Assembly (NCBI GenBank): GCA_963675655.1
Contig: OY776489.1
Location: 2,480,001 to 2,544,000, forward strand
From: CAXXOK01 sp963675655
GTDB taxonomy: Bacteria > Bacillota > Clostridia > Christensenellales > Aristaeellaceae
Length of the DNA stretch: 64,000 bases
Direction of reading: 5' to 3'
Program-made: the position numbers and the translations under genes
In this document: piece by piece, positions 9,239 through 17,582 of the stretch
Layout: every line of letters begins with the position of its first letter
How positions within the stretch are numbered: the stretch's first letter is position 1
Notes under the pieces: generated by a model
Told to the model about the DNA's origin: nothing
The model's database searches: none
Seen by the model: the letters and a program-made list of their open reading frames with translations, nothing else

Positions 9239-10078
9239 TTATTTCACCCCTTTAAACAAGTTGCAGGTTTCTTCGTGAGCATGACGCTCACGATCGCGGT
9301 AGGCGCTGCCGCGTGCCATTGCCTCGTCAAAATCGATCTCATGACCGTCAAACTCAGGGCCGTCTACGCAGGCAAACTTCGTTTGGCCGCCTACCGTCAG
9401 GCGGCAGCCGCCGCACATCCCGGTTCCGTCGATCATAATCGGGTTCATGCTGGCGATGGTCTTTACGCCATACTCTTTCGTAAGCTGACAAACAAACTTC
9501 ATCATAATCAGCGGCCCGATGGTAATGACTTCGTCATACTGCTCACCACTATCGATCAACTTGCGCAGCGCGTCTGTTACCAGACCTTTCTCACCCCAGC
9601 TGCCGTCGTCACTCACGCGTACCAGCTTGGTACTGGCGTTTTCAAACTCATCTTCCAAGATTACCAAATCCTGATTGCGGAAACCGATGATGGCATGTAC
9701 CTCGCAACCCTGCTGATGCAGTTTTTTAGTAACGGGATAGGCGATTGCGCAGCCGACGCCGCCGCCAACCACGGCAACTTTCCGCAAGCCTTCGGTGTGG
9801 GTGGCGCGTCCAAGCGGGCCGACAAAATCGTGAATCTCATCACCCTGATTCAAATGGTTCAATTTTTCAGTCGTTGCGCCGACAACCTGAAAAATAATCG
9901 TTACGCTGCCTGCTTCGCGATCATAATCCGCTACTGTCAGGGGGATGCGCTCACCGTTTTCATCCACCCGCAGGATGATGAATTGCCCGGGCTCGGCTTT
10001 ACGTGCCACCAGCGGCGCATCGATTCTCATCAGGGTTACGGTGGGGTTGAGTATTTTCTTTTCCAGTATCTTGTTCAT
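9239..10078 (-). CDS. nfnA: Sulfide dehydrogenase/dihydroorotate dehydrogenase electron-transfer subunit-like; small subunit of Nfn-type transhydrogenase
   Basis: A 279-residue protein with a ferredoxin-reductase-like FAD domain (RKAEPGQFIILRVDENGERIPLTVAD), an NAD-binding segment (VAVVGGGVGCAIAYPVTK) and a C-terminal [2Fe-2S] site (GTGMCGGCRLTVGG ... FACVDGPEFDGHEID). This is the PyrK/SudB/NfnA architecture. The start at 10078 has AGGAGG eight bases upstream and the encoded MNKILEKKI matches family N-termini; the longer open frame to 10168 does not. With the next gene it forms a probable NfnAB complex that links NADH, NADPH and ferredoxin pools. Proximity to rex fits redox control. Confidence 0.85.
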   Translation of the reverse strand: MNKILEKKILNPTVTLMRIDAPLVARKAEPGQFIILRVDENGERIPLTVADYDREAGSVTIIFQVVGATTEKLNHLNQGDEIHDFVGPLGRATHTEGLRKVAVVGGGVGCAIAYPVTKKLHQQGCEVHAIIGFRNQDLVILEDEFENASTKLVRVSDDGSWGEKGLVTDALRKLIDSGEQYDEVITIGPLIMMKFVCQLTKEYGVKTIASMNPIMIDGTGMCGGCRLTVGGQTKFACVDGPEFDGHEIDFDEAMARGSAYRDRERHAHEETCNLFKGVK

Positions 10079-10183
10079 GTTTATTCCTCCTGCAATGAGG
10101 TAGTTGGTTATAATGGAAGACAAGGAGAGTATTTCACTTATGCTCCTGTTTTTACCCAGATGATCCATCTGTTTTCACCCAAT

Positions 10184-10218
10184 GGAAAACGGCTGTTGAA
10201 TGGCCAACAGCCGTTTCC
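10184..10218 (-). terminator. Terminator after iron alcohol dehydrogenase (minus strand)
   Basis: Arms AACGGCTGTTG (10188-10198) and CAACAGCCGTT (10205-10215) pair perfectly over a 6-base loop, extended by flanking A/T pairs that form a T-rich end on the minus strand. It separates the dehydrogenase gene from the nfn pair. Confidence 0.75.
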
Positions 10219-10293
10219 CACTTAGCGTATTAACCGTGTGGGATGCATAGGTAATCGCGTTAAGCTTTGCTAGGGTTTGGCACCAGATGGTGC

Positions 10294-11511
10294 TTAGAAA
10301 TCCACATCCGTATCGTAGTAGCAGCACTTCAGCAGCTTTTCCATTTCTTCCTGGCTGGGCTGACGGGGGTTGGAACCGGTGCAGGCGTCGGCGATGGCAT
10401 TTTTCGCAATTTCCGGCAAACGCTCCAGGAATACTTCTTCCGGTACAAAGCCCTTCTCGGTGGGGTAGCTATCCACACCGTAATGCTGTATGCAGTGCGG
10501 AATTTTCAAATCGTCGTTCATCTTGCGCAGGTAAGCGATCAACAGCGATACCTTTTCTTCCACCGTGGAGCCGCCCAGCTTCATATAATCGGCGATAACG
10601 GCATAGCGTTTAGCGGCGGTTTCATCCTTCGCATTGAAGGCGATTACCTTAGGCAGATACATTGCATTTGCCGCGCCGTGGATAATGTGGGAGCCGTAAT
10701 CGGCAAACACAGCGCCCGTTTTATGTGCCATAGAGTGAACAATACCGAGCAGCGCGTTGGAGAACGCCATGCCAGCCAGACACTGCGCATTGTGCATGGA
10801 ATCACGCTTGGCCATATCGCCCTGATAAGATGCGACCAAATCGTTTTGAACCATTTGGATGGCGAACAGCGCCAACGGGTCCGTAAAGTCGCAATTGGCG
10901 GTAGATACATACGCTTCTACCGCGTGGGTCATCGCGTCCATACCGGTATGGGCAACCAGCTTCTGGGGCATGGTTTCTGCCAAATCGGGGTCTACAATGG
11001 CAACATCCGGCGTAATTTCAAAATCGGCAATAGGATATTTAATACCCTTTTGATAGTCGGTAATAATGGAGAAAGCCGTTACTTCGGTCGCGGTGCCGGA
11101 GGTGGAGGAGATAGCGCAGAAATGAGCCTTCTTGCGCAGCTTGGGCAAGCCGAACACTTTGCACATATCTTCAAATGTTGCTTCGGGATACTCGTATTTG
11201 ATCCACATGGCTTTGGCCGCATCAATAGGAGAGCCGCCGCCCATGGCGATAATCCAGTCGGGCTCAAACTTGAGCATGGCGTCGGCGCCCTTCATTACAG
11301 TTTCCACAGAAGGATCCGGCTCGATGCCACTGTAAATTTCCACTTCCATGCCCGCTTCCTTCAAATAGGAAACAGCCTTATCCAAAAAGCCGAAACGCTG
11401 CATCGAACCGCCGCCGACGCAGATCATCGCTTTTTTGCCTTCGAACGTTTTCAAGGCTTCCAAAGAGCCTTTGCCATGGTATAAATCCCGGGGTAATGTA
11501 AATCTTGCCAT
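10294..11511 (-). CDS. Iron-containing alcohol dehydrogenase
   Basis: A 405-residue group III alcohol dehydrogenase, probably reducing an aldehyde to an alcohol with NAD(P)H in fermentation. The dinucleotide site is MGGGSPIDAAKAMW and the SSTSGTATEVTAFSIITD segment is typical. Metal ligands can be seen in TGMDAMTHAVEAY, IVHSMAHKTGAVF and SHIIHGAAN. The DYGSHIIHGAAN variant is frequent in Clostridia-type butanol/ethanol dehydrogenases of this group. A Rex-type operator lies about 115 bases upstream. The gene is monocistronic by its flanking terminator and long upstream gap. A second, more distant copy of the family is encoded at 54423-55571. Confidence 0.92.
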   Translation of the reverse strand: MARFTLPRDLYHGKGSLEALKTFEGKKAMICVGGGSMQRFGFLDKAVSYLKEAGMEVEIYSGIEPDPSVETVMKGADAMLKFEPDWIIAMGGGSPIDAAKAMWIKYEYPEATFEDMCKVFGLPKLRKKAHFCAISSTSGTATEVTAFSIITDYQKGIKYPIADFEITPDVAIVDPDLAETMPQKLVAHTGMDAMTHAVEAYVSTANCDFTDPLALFAIQMVQNDLVASYQGDMAKRDSMHNAQCLAGMAFSNALLGIVHSMAHKTGAVFADYGSHIIHGAANAMYLPKVIAFNAKDETAAKRYAVIADYMKLGGSTVEEKVSLLIAYLRKMNDDLKIPHCIQHYGVDSYPTEKGFVPEEVFLERLPEIAKNAIADACTGSNPRQPSQEEMEKLLKCCYYDTDVDF

Positions 11512-11624
11512 ACGTTAAAGCCTCCGCTCCGTAGTTGTGTGCGTATACAGCCATGCTGGTTCATTTCGGCTGCGTTGTTAGTGTAACAGTATTTTTTGTG
11601 ATTTTGTTATAGGAAATCGGAATA

Positions 11625-11642
11625 TGGTTAATAATTTAACGA
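11625..11642. promoter_or_regulatory. Candidate Rex operator upstream of alcohol dehydrogenase
   Basis: TGGTTAATAATTTAACGA matches the clostridial Rex consensus TTGTTAA-n4-TTAACAA at 12 of 14 fixed positions, with a perfect GTTAA-TAAT-TTAAC core. It sits about 115 bases before the dehydrogenase start and rex itself is encoded less than 3 kb away. Confidence 0.6.
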
Positions 11643-11655
11643 TAAAAATTTATCG
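11640..11655. promoter_or_regulatory. Palindrome next to the Rex site
   Basis: CGATAAAAATTTATCG is a perfect inverted repeat (7-base arms, 2-base centre) abutting the Rex-type site. It could bind a second regulator such as the neighbouring LysR protein, or simply be AT-rich promoter DNA. Confidence 0.35.
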
Positions 11656-12049
11656 AAAATGGATTATCATCCGTAAACCCTTGAAATATGGGGGATGGCA
11701 GCGTTTCGATGCGTAGCTTTTTTGCTTTCACAGCACATGTTGTACGTTGCAATACTTGGTAAAGTGAAATGATTGTATTGAGAAAGAATTTCGGTTATAG
11801 CATAGGCTGTGCATAAAACCAGGGCGTATTTGCCGAAATATTTTCAATATGAGCAAAAAGGGAAGCGGGATGTTTCGAATATAGAAGATGGATATTTACA
11901 TCGTGTATATAATAAGAAAACCATGAACAAGGGAGAAGAGACCTCAATTCCGGTGCAAACGTGTTTGGACGCATAACAGTATTGAGCGCATGAGCATCTG
12001 AACACGGATAGCCCCAAGCAGCGGGATTGCTTTTGGTCGCAATAACAGG

Positions 12050-12094
12050 AGGAAAAAGAAAAAGGACGGCCGCTCCATATGGAAACGGTCGCCC
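12050..12094 (-). terminator. Terminator of the rex-lysR unit (minus strand)
   Basis: On the minus strand a stem formed by GGGCGACCGTTTCC and GGAGCGGCCGTCC around ATAT (12064-12094, a few mismatches) is followed directly by TTTTTCTTTTT. It lies about 125 bases after the lysR stop. Confidence 0.75.
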
Positions 12095-12219
12095 TGGCTG
12101 CATGTTTATTATAGTCGCAAATGGCGCTAGGGGGATATAGCAAATGGGAATATAGATATTCCAATATCGATATACCAAAAAACGGTAATCGCATACAGAA
12201 ATACCATATATCGTCTGCG

Positions 12220-13158
12220 CTACTGTACCTGCATAAAAGCGACTTCGTTTTTTGCCGCAAAAAGTTGATCCACCAACCGGCGATCCAGTGTAGTCAATTG
12301 GTAACCAACCGGATAGACTAGCAAATCTTTAAACCGGTGGTTGGGAGCCTCGCATTTGCGCTGTATCAGGCTATACCGTTTCAGCATGCCTTCCGGTAGG
12401 GGAGAAGCCCATAAATATGCGGTAGGCAAACGCGTTAGTAATTCAAACTGATTGGCGCGGTCGTATAAGAATACGTGCTTGTCTGCCATCAGCGAATCTC
12501 GGTTTTGAATTGATTCATTGGCGGATAGATACGGAACGTAGGAATCGCCATAGACAATTTCAATCCCTTCGCGTAATTTCTCCAGCGTTACGCTGGGCGC
12601 CTGCGACAGTGGATGATGCTTGGAAAACAACGCCAGATAATCGCTTTCCCATACCAGCTCACCAACCAAACGGCGCTCTTTCAGCGCATCCAGAAAATAG
12701 GTCTCATAGGGCTGCTGGTAGCGGATTACCGCCAGCTGACACTGCCCGTTGGCGACGTTGTTGATTGCTTGTAGGGAGTTGGTTTCCTGCATGCGAATAT
12801 CAATACCCTTGCTTACATCCAGCTTGGTCATAAAGCTGGCAAACCCCGCGGCCAGATAGCTACAGCGCGGCAGCGAAAATCGCAGTGCCAGCGTTTCTGC
12901 TTGATCCGGTGTGCGGATGGCTTCCATCTTCTCAAGCTCCGTTACAATGCGCCGCGCCGAAACCAATAGCTTTTCACCCTCCGGGGTTGGAATGACGCCT
13001 TTGGGACTGCGCTCAAACACAGCATACCCCAAAGAATCTTCCATTTCCCGAATGGCTTTGCTTAAGCTGGGCTGCGAGATAAACAGCCGCTCTGCCGCGC
13101 GCGATATAGAGCGCTCGCGTTCTACCACCAACACATATTGAAAGTATTGTGTATTCAC
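12220..13158 (-). CDS. LysR-family transcriptional regulator
   Basis: A 312-residue regulator. Residues 1-60 are a LysR helix-turn-helix (FQYVLVVERERSISRAAERLFISQPSLSKAIREMEDSLG, then FERSPKGVIPTPEGEKLL), and the rest is a periplasmic-binding-like effector domain. The GTG start overlaps the rex stop by four bases (GTGA) and is preceded by GGGGAG, so it is translationally coupled to rex. LysR genes usually diverge from their target; here the only divergent neighbour is beyond rex. Its inducer is unknown; pairing with Rex suggests a metabolic or redox signal, which is inference. Confidence 0.88.
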   Translation of the reverse strand: MNTQYFQYVLVVERERSISRAAERLFISQPSLSKAIREMEDSLGYAVFERSPKGVIPTPEGEKLLVSARRIVTELEKMEAIRTPDQAETLALRFSLPRCSYLAAGFASFMTKLDVSKGIDIRMQETNSLQAINNVANGQCQLAVIRYQQPYETYFLDALKERRLVGELVWESDYLALFSKHHPLSQAPSVTLEKLREGIEIVYGDSYVPYLSANESIQNRDSLMADKHVFLYDRANQFELLTRLPTAYLWASPLPEGMLKRYSLIQRKCEAPNHRFKDLLVYPVGYQLTTLDRRLVDQLFAAKNEVAFMQVQ

Positions 13159-13829
13159 AGTTTTTCTCCCCCTGTCGGGTTCAGCGTTTCTTCCAGGTGC
13201 TTGGACAGAATCGCAAGGGAAACGGCCATGTTTTCGTTTTGCACCAGCACATCATCCGGTACGGAAAGGTGAATGGGCGCAAAGTTCCAAATAGCTTTCA
13301 CCCCGCCTGCAACCAGTTGATCGCATACCAGCTGCGCCTGCTGCCGGGGTACGGCAATGATGCCGATATGTACATTCATACGGCGAGCCGTATCGCTGAT
13401 TTTGGCGGAGGATAGCACGGGTTTTTGGTGCAGCATCGTGCCGATCAGCGCAGGGTCATTATCAAAAGCAGCAACAATATTGAGCCCGAAATGTGTAAAA
13501 CCTTCATAGTGGAGCAGCGCCTCGCCCAGCGACCCCACACCGACAAGTATGGCTTCTTTGGTGTTGCAAAACCCCAAATAGGTTTCGATACTGTTGATGA
13601 GCGCTTCAACGCTGAAGCCATATTTTGGCTTTCCGGGTGTGGTGCTGACGGCAGCAAAGTCTTTGCGTACCTGAATTTCCGTAAGCCCGAAATGGTCGGC
13701 CGTTTTGGAAGCCGATATGCTGTCGACCCCTTCTTCCTGAAGGGAATGTAAATAGTATAGATAAGCCGGCATGCGCTGGAGAGCCTGTAAAGAGATGACC
13801 GGGCCAGTATAGGGAATATGTTTAATCAT
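13155..13829 (-). CDS. rex: Redox-sensing transcriptional repressor Rex
   Basis: A 224-residue Rex protein, which binds DNA when NAD+ is abundant and releases it when NADH rises. The winged helix occupies residues 8-75 (SLQALQRMPAYLYYLHSL, then SASKTADHFGLTEIQVRKDFAA, a classic Rex recognition helix). The Rossmann fold follows with ILVGVGSLGEALL (G97, G99, G102) and the C-terminal swapped helix LAILSKHLEETL. It is the first gene of a two-gene unit with lysR. Likely targets in the window are the iron alcohol dehydrogenase with its operator and perhaps the nfn pair. Confidence 0.93.
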   Translation of the reverse strand: MIKHIPYTGPVISLQALQRMPAYLYYLHSLQEEGVDSISASKTADHFGLTEIQVRKDFAAVSTTPGKPKYGFSVEALINSIETYLGFCNTKEAILVGVGSLGEALLHYEGFTHFGLNIVAAFDNDPALIGTMLHQKPVLSSAKISDTARRMNVHIGIIAVPRQQAQLVCDQLVAGGVKAIWNFAPIHLSVPDDVLVQNENMAVSLAILSKHLEETLNPTGGEKL

Positions 13830-13880
13830 GATCGATTTCCTCTTTGACTTTTAGCGTTTTATCGTTCTTCAATTATCGAA

Positions 13881-13909
13881 ATAATATCATTTTTTACTTC
13901 GATATGCAA
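13881..13909 (-). promoter_or_regulatory. Candidate promoter of rex-lysR
   Basis: On the minus strand TTGCAT and TATTAT are separated by 17 bases, ending about 50 bases before the rex start. Confidence 0.5.
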
Positions 13910-14125
13910 GATGCATGCAAAGAAACGGTAAACATTGATACATTGGTTTAGAGAACGATTCTTTTTGGGAAAGGAACACGGCTTTGGGGGCGCAATTTTC
14001 GCTCGTTGTAACCGCAGGGTGAATGTGGTACGATAAATTTGCGATGACGATGAGATGGAGAAATTTTGATGATGGGGTTATATGCCCTGCCGTATAAGCC
14101 AATTTTTATTAGGGCCGGAGGAAGT

Positions 14126-15841
14126 ATGCGCAAAGAATATCTGGTTAAAAAGATGATTCGGTATATGGTGGTGCTGATTGTGCTGCTGTCGCTGGTGCTT
14201 GCGGTATACGCGTTTTCCTCCTATCACGTACTTAGCGATGAACTGCGCAAGGAAGAGGAGAGCATTTTACAGGTGTACGGCAGCACGCTGGAAGGGCGGC
14301 TGACGCAAATGGACGGTGTGTTGCAAAACTTACTTTTGCAGAACTATAATGAATTCAAACTGTTAAAAAGCAGCAGCGAAACCGACCGCTTTTATGCGCT
14401 GCAGGATATACATAATTATATTAGCGATGTAATCCTCAATGATAACGGCATTGGCGCGCTGGTTGTAGCGGATACGGATTACGACTTGTGCGTGGATACG
14501 CAATCTTCCACCGTAAGCTATTGGGACCGGGAGGCATTGCGGCAGTATACGTTGCAATGCGCAGCACAAAGCAACGTGCCAAAGACATGGCGCTTTATCA
14601 CTTTAAATGAGCGCCCGTATTTGTTTAAAACTTATGTTTACGATGGCCGCGCTGTTGCGGCTTATACACCAACAAGTGATTTTTTAGCGAACATTCCCGG
14701 CGGTGGGGAGAGGGCGCAAACCTTAGCGCTAACGGACCCGGCTGGCGTGATTGTTGATTATATTGGCGAAGGACTTGCGGATTCTCAAATTGGTGTAGCT
14801 GTGGACGATCTGTCGGCGTTGTGGGTAAAAACCGTGGCCCATCCGCTTGCGGATGGGCAGGTAATATTGCGCTTGCACATTCAAAACGTGCTGGTATGGA
14901 ACCAAACACGAATCCTCATGGCGGGTGTGTTGGCAGTGATCCTGATCACGCTGGTTTTCGGTGCGCTAATCGTGCGCTATGCGCAAAGAGAGATGGTGCG
15001 CCCCATGAACCGGATGACGGAGGCGATGCGGCGCATGGATGCGGGGGAATATACGCTGCGAATAGAGGGCGATTACGGTACGCATGAATTTACCCATTTT
15101 AAGGATACTTTTAACCGGCTGATGGATGTGATTGTGCGTTTGCGCATACAAACATATGAAAAGCGGATCGAACTTCGGGAAATGGAATTAAAGAGCATTC
15201 GTTTGCAATTGAAACCCCACTTTTTTCTAAACGCCATTTCAACCATAACAAGCCTGAGCACGCAAGGCAAAACCAAAGAAATAGCCACTTATGTGGATGC
15301 GCTGTCCAAAAATATTCGCTATATGTTTAAATCCGGGTTGCATACCGTACCCATCGTGGAGGAAATACGCCACATAGAAAATTACTTCACCATGCAGGAG
15401 TGTAAATACCCGGGCTGTATTTTTCACTTTATTGATCTGCCGCAGCGGCTGGGACATTGGCGAATTCCGCAAATGCTGATACAGACGATTATTGAAAACG
15501 AATATAAATACGCCGTATCGGTAGATAGTGTGCTGACGTTGTTGATTCATATTTCCAAGGAAACCTATCAGGGAGAGGAAATGCTTCTAATTCGCATAGA
15601 GGACGATGGCAAAGGGTACCCCGAAAATGTGCTGCAATATATGAACGGCACAGCCCCACGGCCGGAGAATGACGGTGAGCGTGTAGGGCTGTGGAGCATT
15701 AAGCGGATGATGGCGCTAATGTATGACCGGGAGAATTTAATTGCGCTGTATAATATAGAACCGCACGGTTGTGTAAACCTTATTCATGTGCCTGCGGTTG
15801 CGGTGCACGAGTATCGGGAAAAAACCAGCAGCCCCGCATAA
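14126..15841 (+). CDS. Sensor histidine kinase (YesM type)
   Basis: A 571-residue membrane kinase. An N-terminal membrane helix (residues about 12-32) and a second near 270-290 bracket an extracellular sensor domain. A HAMP segment (REMVRPMNRMTEAMRRMDAGEYTLRI) follows. The kinase core is of the His_kinase/YesM class: the phosphoacceptor is in LKPHFFLNAISTI, the N box in QTIIENEYKYAV and the ATP-binding glycines in RIEDDGKGYPENV and GERVGLWSIKRMM. GGAGG five bases before the ATG at 14126 sets the start; a longer frame from 14066 lacks one. The response regulator gene follows after 27 bases and then a sugar importer, the standard layout for polysaccharide or oligosaccharide sensing. Confidence 0.92.
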   Translation: MRKEYLVKKMIRYMVVLIVLLSLVLAVYAFSSYHVLSDELRKEEESILQVYGSTLEGRLTQMDGVLQNLLLQNYNEFKLLKSSSETDRFYALQDIHNYISDVILNDNGIGALVVADTDYDLCVDTQSSTVSYWDREALRQYTLQCAAQSNVPKTWRFITLNERPYLFKTYVYDGRAVAAYTPTSDFLANIPGGGERAQTLALTDPAGVIVDYIGEGLADSQIGVAVDDLSALWVKTVAHPLADGQVILRLHIQNVLVWNQTRILMAGVLAVILITLVFGALIVRYAQREMVRPMNRMTEAMRRMDAGEYTLRIEGDYGTHEFTHFKDTFNRLMDVIVRLRIQTYEKRIELREMELKSIRLQLKPHFFLNAISTITSLSTQGKTKEIATYVDALSKNIRYMFKSGLHTVPIVEEIRHIENYFTMQECKYPGCIFHFIDLPQRLGHWRIPQMLIQTIIENEYKYAVSVDSVLTLLIHISKETYQGEEMLLIRIEDDGKGYPENVLQYMNGTAPRPENDGERVGLWSIKRMMALMYDRENLIALYNIEPHGCVNLIHVPAVAVHEYREKTSSPA

Positions 15842-15868
15842 TACCCGGCGGGGAGAAAGGAGGGCTTT

Positions 15869-17464
15869 ATGCGGCTATTGATCGTAGATGACGATGTGCC
15901 TACCGTTGAAGCCATTCAAAACACGATTGATTGGGAAGCCATCGAAATAGACCGTGTGGAAACGGCGTACAATGCCGCGCAGGCACGCCGAATTTTAAAA
16001 CAGAGGCAGACGGACATTGTGATTTGCGATATCGAAATGCCGCAGGGGTCCGGGCTGGATTTGCTGGCGTGGGTACGGGAACAGAAATTGGATGTAGAGT
16101 TTTTGTTCCTTACCTGTCATGAACGGTTTGATTATGCCACAAGCGCGTTGAAAATGGACGCAGCCGAGTACCTCTCCAAGCCCTTCAATCCCAAAATCAT
16201 GGCACTCTCTTTGCAAAAGACAATCGCGAAAATCAAGGAAAACCGCCGCCTGAAAGAAGGGCACCGCTATGGAACATGGCGCATGGAGAACTTGCAGCAG
16301 GAGGAACGCAATTTTTGGCTCTCGCGGTTGAACGGCGTGGGAACGCGGAACCGCGAGCACATCCGTAAGGAGATAGAAGCGCGGGGCCTGATAGTGGATG
16401 CGGATGCGAAATACCGGTTGATTGCCACCCATATTACGGAGTTTGAAATGCAGGAACAGGATTTGGGGCAGGAGTTGCTGTTTTATATTCTGGAAAATGC
16501 GCATAGCTGCCTGCTGTGCTGTGGAGAAGAAAATAAACGTACCATACGACGCTATGGAGCGAACGGGTTATGGTATTTTACTGCTGTTCCGGATGAGACG
16601 GGAGACGTGCTTAAAGAGAGGGGCCGTCAAGTGGTCGCGGCGTGTATGCAGGGGGCGCAGGTAAAGGCAACCCTGTGTATTGGCGAAGCGGTACCAATTG
16701 AGTCTCTTGCGGACGAACCTGCGAAGCTGCAGGCGTTGATCGAGCGGAATGTGGCATTTTATACACATGCCTTTACTGCGGACGAAGCCATCTCCGGCGA
16801 AGCGGAAAGCCAGGTTTTGGAGCTGGACAAGCTGGAAGGTATGCTGCAAGAGCATGATAAAATCCGGTTGCTCAATACCATCAAACAGGCACTGTCCAAC
16901 CGTATGACATTAAAGACATTAAGCGAGCGTACTTTATACCTGATACAGCAGGAACTGTTGCAGGCGGTATACGCACATCTTGCGGATGCGGGTATACAGG
17001 CCACCCGCCTGTTTGCGGACGAGGATTCCGCACGGCTTTCCGACCGGGCTTGCCGCTCTACGGTGGATATGATCCGGTGGGCGAATTATCTGCTGGAGCG
17101 TACTTTCAGCTTTGAGGATGAGCTGCAAAAGTCTGTTACGCTTGTGGAGCGGATCGATACTTATATACGGGAGCATTACCGTGAAAATATTGGGCGCAAT
17201 GAAATTGCTGCTGCGTTTTATCTGTCGCCGGAGTATCTGGCGAAACTGTATAAAAAGAAAACAGCCAAGTCTTTAAAAGATGCGATTTGGCAGCATCGTA
17301 TGGAACAGGCAAAATTGTTGCTGCGCGATCCGACTGTTCGCATCGGGGATGTTGCCGGTGCAGTCGGCATTGATAATTTTTCGTACTTTACAACTGTGTT
17401 TAAAAAGGAAATAGGGCAAACCCCACAGGAATACCGCCGGGAAAACAGTAAGCATAACGTGTAA
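15869..17464 (+). CDS. Response regulator with AraC-type DNA-binding domain (YesN type)
   Basis: A 531-residue regulator. Residues 1-120 are a receiver domain (LLIVDDDVPTVEAIQ; phosphoacceptor Asp in DIVICDIEMPQGSGLDLL; Lys in AAEYLSKPFNP). A long middle segment of about 300 residues is not assigned, as in other YesN-like proteins. The last 100 residues hold two AraC helix-turn-helix motifs (IGRNEIAAAFYLSPEYLAKLYKKK and IGDVAGAVGIDNFSYFTTVFKKE). GAAAGGAGGG precedes the ATG. It probably activates the importer starting at 17583, where a -10-like TACAAT at 17551 lacks a good -35, as expected for an activator-dependent promoter. Confidence 0.93.
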   Translation: MRLLIVDDDVPTVEAIQNTIDWEAIEIDRVETAYNAAQARRILKQRQTDIVICDIEMPQGSGLDLLAWVREQKLDVEFLFLTCHERFDYATSALKMDAAEYLSKPFNPKIMALSLQKTIAKIKENRRLKEGHRYGTWRMENLQQEERNFWLSRLNGVGTRNREHIRKEIEARGLIVDADAKYRLIATHITEFEMQEQDLGQELLFYILENAHSCLLCCGEENKRTIRRYGANGLWYFTAVPDETGDVLKERGRQVVAACMQGAQVKATLCIGEAVPIESLADEPAKLQALIERNVAFYTHAFTADEAISGEAESQVLELDKLEGMLQEHDKIRLLNTIKQALSNRMTLKTLSERTLYLIQQELLQAVYAHLADAGIQATRLFADEDSARLSDRACRSTVDMIRWANYLLERTFSFEDELQKSVTLVERIDTYIREHYRENIGRNEIAAAFYLSPEYLAKLYKKKTAKSLKDAIWQHRMEQAKLLLRDPTVRIGDVAGAVGIDNFSYFTTVFKKEIGQTPQEYRRENSKHNV

Positions 17465-17582
17465 CGCAATAGTTAAACAATTTGGCCGAATATCCACCAA
17501 AAGTGAAAAACAATCTCCTGAAATTGATAGCGACGGCTCCTGTTGCACGATACAATGAACGTAGAAAAGGAGGTCGTTACTT

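Larger units (their letters stand above)
11512..12219. other. Upstream region of the alcohol dehydrogenase and 3' region of lysR
   Basis: This 708-base gap holds the Rex-type operator (11625), an adjacent palindrome (11640), the minus-strand terminator of the rex-lysR unit (12053-12094) and a perfect palindrome GGAATAT-AG-ATATTCC at 12147-12162. The open frames at 11795-12260 lack ribosome sites and recognisable domains and are not considered genes. Confidence 0.6.

Noticed and set aside
9275..10225. 316-codon open frame antisense to the nfnA-type gene
   Set aside because: No ribosome site and no recognisable domains; the opposite strand encodes conserved flavin and iron-sulfur motifs.
10267..11484. 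405-codon open frame antisense to the iron alcohol dehydrogenase
   Set aside because: It is the mirror of a strongly conserved gene, has no ribosome site and encodes a His/Gly/Arg-rich sequence typical of antisense frames.
11795..12260. Two overlapping minus-strand frames of 127 and 138 codons after lysR
   Set aside because: They run through the terminator of the rex-lysR unit, lack ribosome sites and resemble no protein.
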